Of a DNA stretch of 32,359 nucleotides, positions 30,393-32,359 are shown one piece after another. Origin of the DNA: Nitrosovibrio sp. Nv4. Its GTDB lineage: Bacteria > Pseudomonadota > Alphaproteobacteria > Acetobacterales > Acetobacteraceae. The notes beneath the pieces are model-generated. The model was not told where the DNA came from. It ran no database searches and worked only from the letters and a program-made list of their open reading frames with translations. The position numbers were made by a program, and so were the translations under genes. Numbering within the stretch: the first letter of the stretch is position 1; the number at the start of each line of letters is the position of its first letter. Location: assembly GCA_943330455.2 (NCBI GenBank), contig CALQHT020000036.1:1-32359 (forward strand). Reading direction: 5' to 3'.

Positions 30393-32192
30393 CTACCCAC
30401 CCGTCGTCGGGCGCGGACGTGGCGGCGGAATGTCGATCTTCAGCGACAACTCCTTCAACCGAGCCGCCGTCACCTCGGCCGGAGCGCCCATCAGAAGGTC
30501 CTCGCCCTGCTGGTTCAGCGGGAACAGAATAACCTCCCGAATATTCGGCTCATCCGCCAACAGCATAACGATCCGATCGATGCCAGGTGCGGACCCACCA
30601 TGCGGCGGGGCGCCATAGCGGAACGCGTTCAGCATGCCGCCGAAGCGGGCTTCCACGTCCTCGGCCTTGTAGCCGGCGATCTCGAAGGCCCGCAGCATGA
30701 TGTCGGGGCGATGGTTGCGGATGGCCCCGGATGACAGCTCAATCCCGTTGCAGACGATATCGTATTGGAACGCCTTGATCGTCAGCGGGTCCTGCGTGTT
30801 CAGCGCTTCGAGTTCGCCCTGCGGCATGCTGAACGGGTTGTGGCTGAAGTCGATCAGTCCAGTATCCTCGTTCAGTTCGAACATCGGGAAATCGGTGACC
30901 CAGCAGAAACGGAACGCGCCCTTCTCACTCAGGGACAGTTCTTCGGCCAGGCGGGTGCGCACGATCCCGGCGAATTTCTCGGCGGTTTCCTTCTTGCCGG
31001 CAACGAAGAACACCGCGTCTCCGGCCTGCGCGCCAGACGCCACACGGATCGCCTCGGCCCGATCGGCTTCCAGGTTGCGCGCGATTGGCCCCTTCGGTCC
31101 CTCGGCGTCATAGACGATGTAGCCCAGACCACCGGCACCCTCGGCCCGCGCCCATTCGTTCAGCTTGTCGAAGAAACTGCGCGGTTGGGTGGCAGCCCCC
31201 GGCGCCGGGATGGCACGAATGATCCCGCCCGAGCCAGCGATCTTTGAAAACAGCCCGAAGCCGGATCCGGCATAATGCTGCGTCACGTCGGAGATGCGGA
31301 TCGGATTGCGCAGATCCGGTTTGTCGGAACCAAACTCCAACATCGCCGTGTCATACGGTATCCGCGGGAACGGCAGCGGGGTCACCGCTCGACCGTCCGC
31401 GAATTCCTCGAACACACCTGCGATCACCGGCTCGATCGTGTTGAACACGTCTTCCTGGGTGACGTAGCTCATCTCGAAGTCGAGCTGATAGAACTCGCCC
31501 GGAGAGCGGTCGGCGCGGGAGGCTTCATCGCGGAAGCATGGCGCAATCTGGAAATAGCGGTCGAAACCAGCGACCATCAGCAACTGCTTGAACTGCTGCG
31601 GGGCCTGCGGCAACGCATAGAATTTGCCGGGATGCAGACGGGCGGGGACCAGGAAGTCGCGTGCACCCTCGGGGGAGGACGCGGTCAGGATCGGCGTCTG
31701 ATACTCCAGGAAGCCGCTGTCGATCATGCGACGGCGGATCGAGGTGATGACCTGGGACCGCAGCACCATGTTGCGGTGGGTCTTGTCGCGCCGCAGGTCG
31801 ATGAAGCGGTATTTGAGGCGGATGTCCTCGGGGAAGCGTTCGTCGCCGGCAACCTGCATGGGCAGGACCTCAGCGGCGGATTGGACGACCAGGTCCGCGA
31901 CCTGGAGTTCGATTTCGCCCGTGGGCAGGCGTGGGTTGATGGTGCCGGCTTCGCGCATCACGACCTTGCCGGTGACGGTGATGACGCTTTCCGGGCGGAC
32001 AGCTTCAGCCGCGGCGAAGGACGGGGAGCCGGCGGGGAATACGCATTGCGTCAGGCCATAATGATCGCGCAAGTCGATGAACAGCAGGCCGCCGTGGTCG
32101 CGCTTGGCATGCACCCATCCCGAAAGGCGGGCGATCTGGCCAGAATCGGCGGCGCGGAGGGCACCGGCGGTGTGGGTGCGATAGGCGTGCAT
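30393..32192 (-). CDS. aspS: Aspartate-tRNA ligase, probably non-discriminating (Asp/Asn)
   Basis: This encodes 599 residues from the ATG at 32192, with AGGA upstream. An N-terminal OB-fold anticodon domain ([30 protein letters not shown]), class II motif 2 ([20 protein letters not shown], then [11 protein letters not shown]), a bacterial GAD insertion (about 290-420), and motif 3 ([15 protein letters not shown]) give the full bacterial AspRS. His33 in KRDHGG and Gly83 in REAGTINP correspond, as I recall, to the His/Gly pair of non-discriminating AspRS (Pseudomonas type) rather than the Leu/Lys pair of the Asp-specific enzyme. It would then also make Asp-tRNA(Asn) for amidation by GatCAB. Longer in-frame starts read through a hairpin repeat and are rejected. 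Confidence 0.97.
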   Translation of the reverse strand: MHAYRTHTAGALRAADSGQIARLSGWVHAKRDHGGLLFIDLRDHYGLTQCVFPAGSPSFAAAEAVRPESVITVTGKVVMREAGTINPRLPTGEIELQVADLVVQSAAEVLPMQVAGDERFPEDIRLKYRFIDLRRDKTHRNMVLRSQVITSIRRRMIDSGFLEYQTPILTASSPEGARDFLVPARLHPGKFYALPQAPQQFKQLLMVAGFDRYFQIAPCFRDEASRADRSPGEFYQLDFEMSYVTQEDVFNTIEPVIAGVFEEFADGRAVTPLPFPRIPYDTAMLEFGSDKPDLRNPIRISDVTQHYAGSGFGLFSKIAGSGGIIRAIPAPGAATQPRSFFDKLNEWARAEGAGGLGYIVYDAEGPKGPIARNLEADRAEAIRVASGAQAGDAVFFVAGKKETAEKFAGIVRTRLAEELSLSEKGAFRFCWVTDFPMFELNEDTGLIDFSHNPFSMPQGELEALNTQDPLTIKAFQYDIVCNGIELSSGAIRNHRPDIMLRAFEIAGYKAEDVEARFGGMLNAFRYGAPPHGGSAPGIDRIVMLLADEPNIREVILFPLNQQGEDLLMGAPAEVTAARLKELSLKIDIPPPRPRPTTGG

Positions 32193-32222
32193 GGCGGCGT
32201 GTCCTGATGGTGGTGGCGTTAA

Positions 32223-32292
32223 GGGCGGGGCTTCGCCCCGGACCCCGACAGGGGCTCTGCCCCTGGACCCCGCCAAAGGCGACGGCCTTTGG
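32223..32292. repeat. GGGGCTTCGCCCC-family triple hairpin, right copy, upstream of aspS
   Basis: Three consecutive stems are visible: CGGGGC/GCCCCG (32226-32240), CAGGGGC/GCCCCTG (32249-32265, loop TCT) and CCAAAGGC/GCCTTTGG (32273-32292, loop GACG). Mosaic hairpin elements of this sequence are common in GC-rich Rhodospirillales genomes, as I recall. It lies just upstream of the aspS start, inverted relative to the shorter copy at 30363-30392. Confidence 0.75.
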
Positions 32293-32315
32293 AATGCGAT
32301 TTATTGGTGCTTTAA

Positions 32316-32359
32316 GATGGGGCCTACACGGACCAGGAAAGGTCTATGTAGGCCCCATC
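32316..32359. repeat. 13-bp perfect inverted repeat at the right edge
   Basis: GATGGGGCCTACA (32316-32328) and TGTAGGCCCCATC (32347-32359) are exact reverse complements; the 18-nt loop contains GGACC/GGTC. The right arm ends at the last base of the window, so the true length is unknown. It could be a terminator for a gene lying to the right on the minus strand, or the end of a repeat. Confidence 0.6.

Noticed and set aside
32193-32276. Upstream extension of aspS
   Set aside because: It would translate the hairpin repeat. The AspRS N-terminus begins normally at 32192.
1-32359. tRNA, rRNA, riboswitch or CRISPR elements
   Set aside because: No cloverleaf with a GTTCGA-type T-arm, no rRNA segment, no spaced repeats and no riboswitch core were noticed in the intergenic regions. 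A covariance-model scan would be needed to exclude small RNAs.

Overview
The window is GC-rich bacterial chromosome, most likely from an alphaproteobacterium of the Rhodospirillales/Acetobacteraceae type. This is inferred from three things: the GC-rich codon use, the AspRS with features of the non-discriminating (Asp/Asn) class, and the small palindromic repeats built on CGTCATTGCCGGG and GGGGCTTCGCCCC. No rRNA, tRNA or CRISPR array was seen. All functional calls come from reading motifs by eye; no database search was possible.

Left part (1-6904): a clipped transposase start (IS630-like) at the left edge, then a run of plus-strand genes for secreted proteins. These are a small exported protein whose 3' end appears to be broken by a long palindrome, a PstS-like/OmpA fusion, two tandem PstS-like binding proteins (339 aa each, colinear without gaps), an LTxxQ (Spy-like) protein and a lipocalin-like protein. 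No PstC, PstA or PstB gene accompanies the three PstS-like proteins, and the phosphate-binding loop is altered in both tandem copies.

Middle part (7072-17255): metabolic genes. A thiolase-like protein lacking the usual nucleophilic Cys is coupled to a DUF35 Zn-ribbon/OB-fold protein and is divergent from an amidohydrolase. A minus-strand operon follows, encoding a short rubrerythrin, a two-cluster Fe-S/CCG-domain protein and a DUF3501 protein. Then come an RluA-type pseudouridine synthase and a Nu-class-like GST sharing a CCATGG start region, a fumarate-reductase/ketosteroid-dehydrogenase-like flavoprotein, and an SDR protein without the YxxxK motif.

Urease part (17364-22478): ureB, ureC, ureE, ureF and ureG are intact, with every UreC metal and active-site residue present. 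ureA and ureD are absent from this locus. The ureBC block is bracketed by antisense toxin-antitoxin material: a decayed brnT-brnA pair upstream of ureB, and an apparently intact ParE/PaaA2-type pair between ureC and ureE. A complete peptide/nickel-class ABC importer (binding protein, two permeases, two ATPases) follows ureG closely and may be read from the same transcript.

Right part (27965-32359): a conserved membrane protein of unknown function, a succinate-semialdehyde dehydrogenase (gabD-like) with an Arg in place of a conserved coenzyme-binding Lys, and aspS flanked by inverted copies of a hairpin repeat. A 13-bp perfect inverted repeat ends exactly at the right edge.
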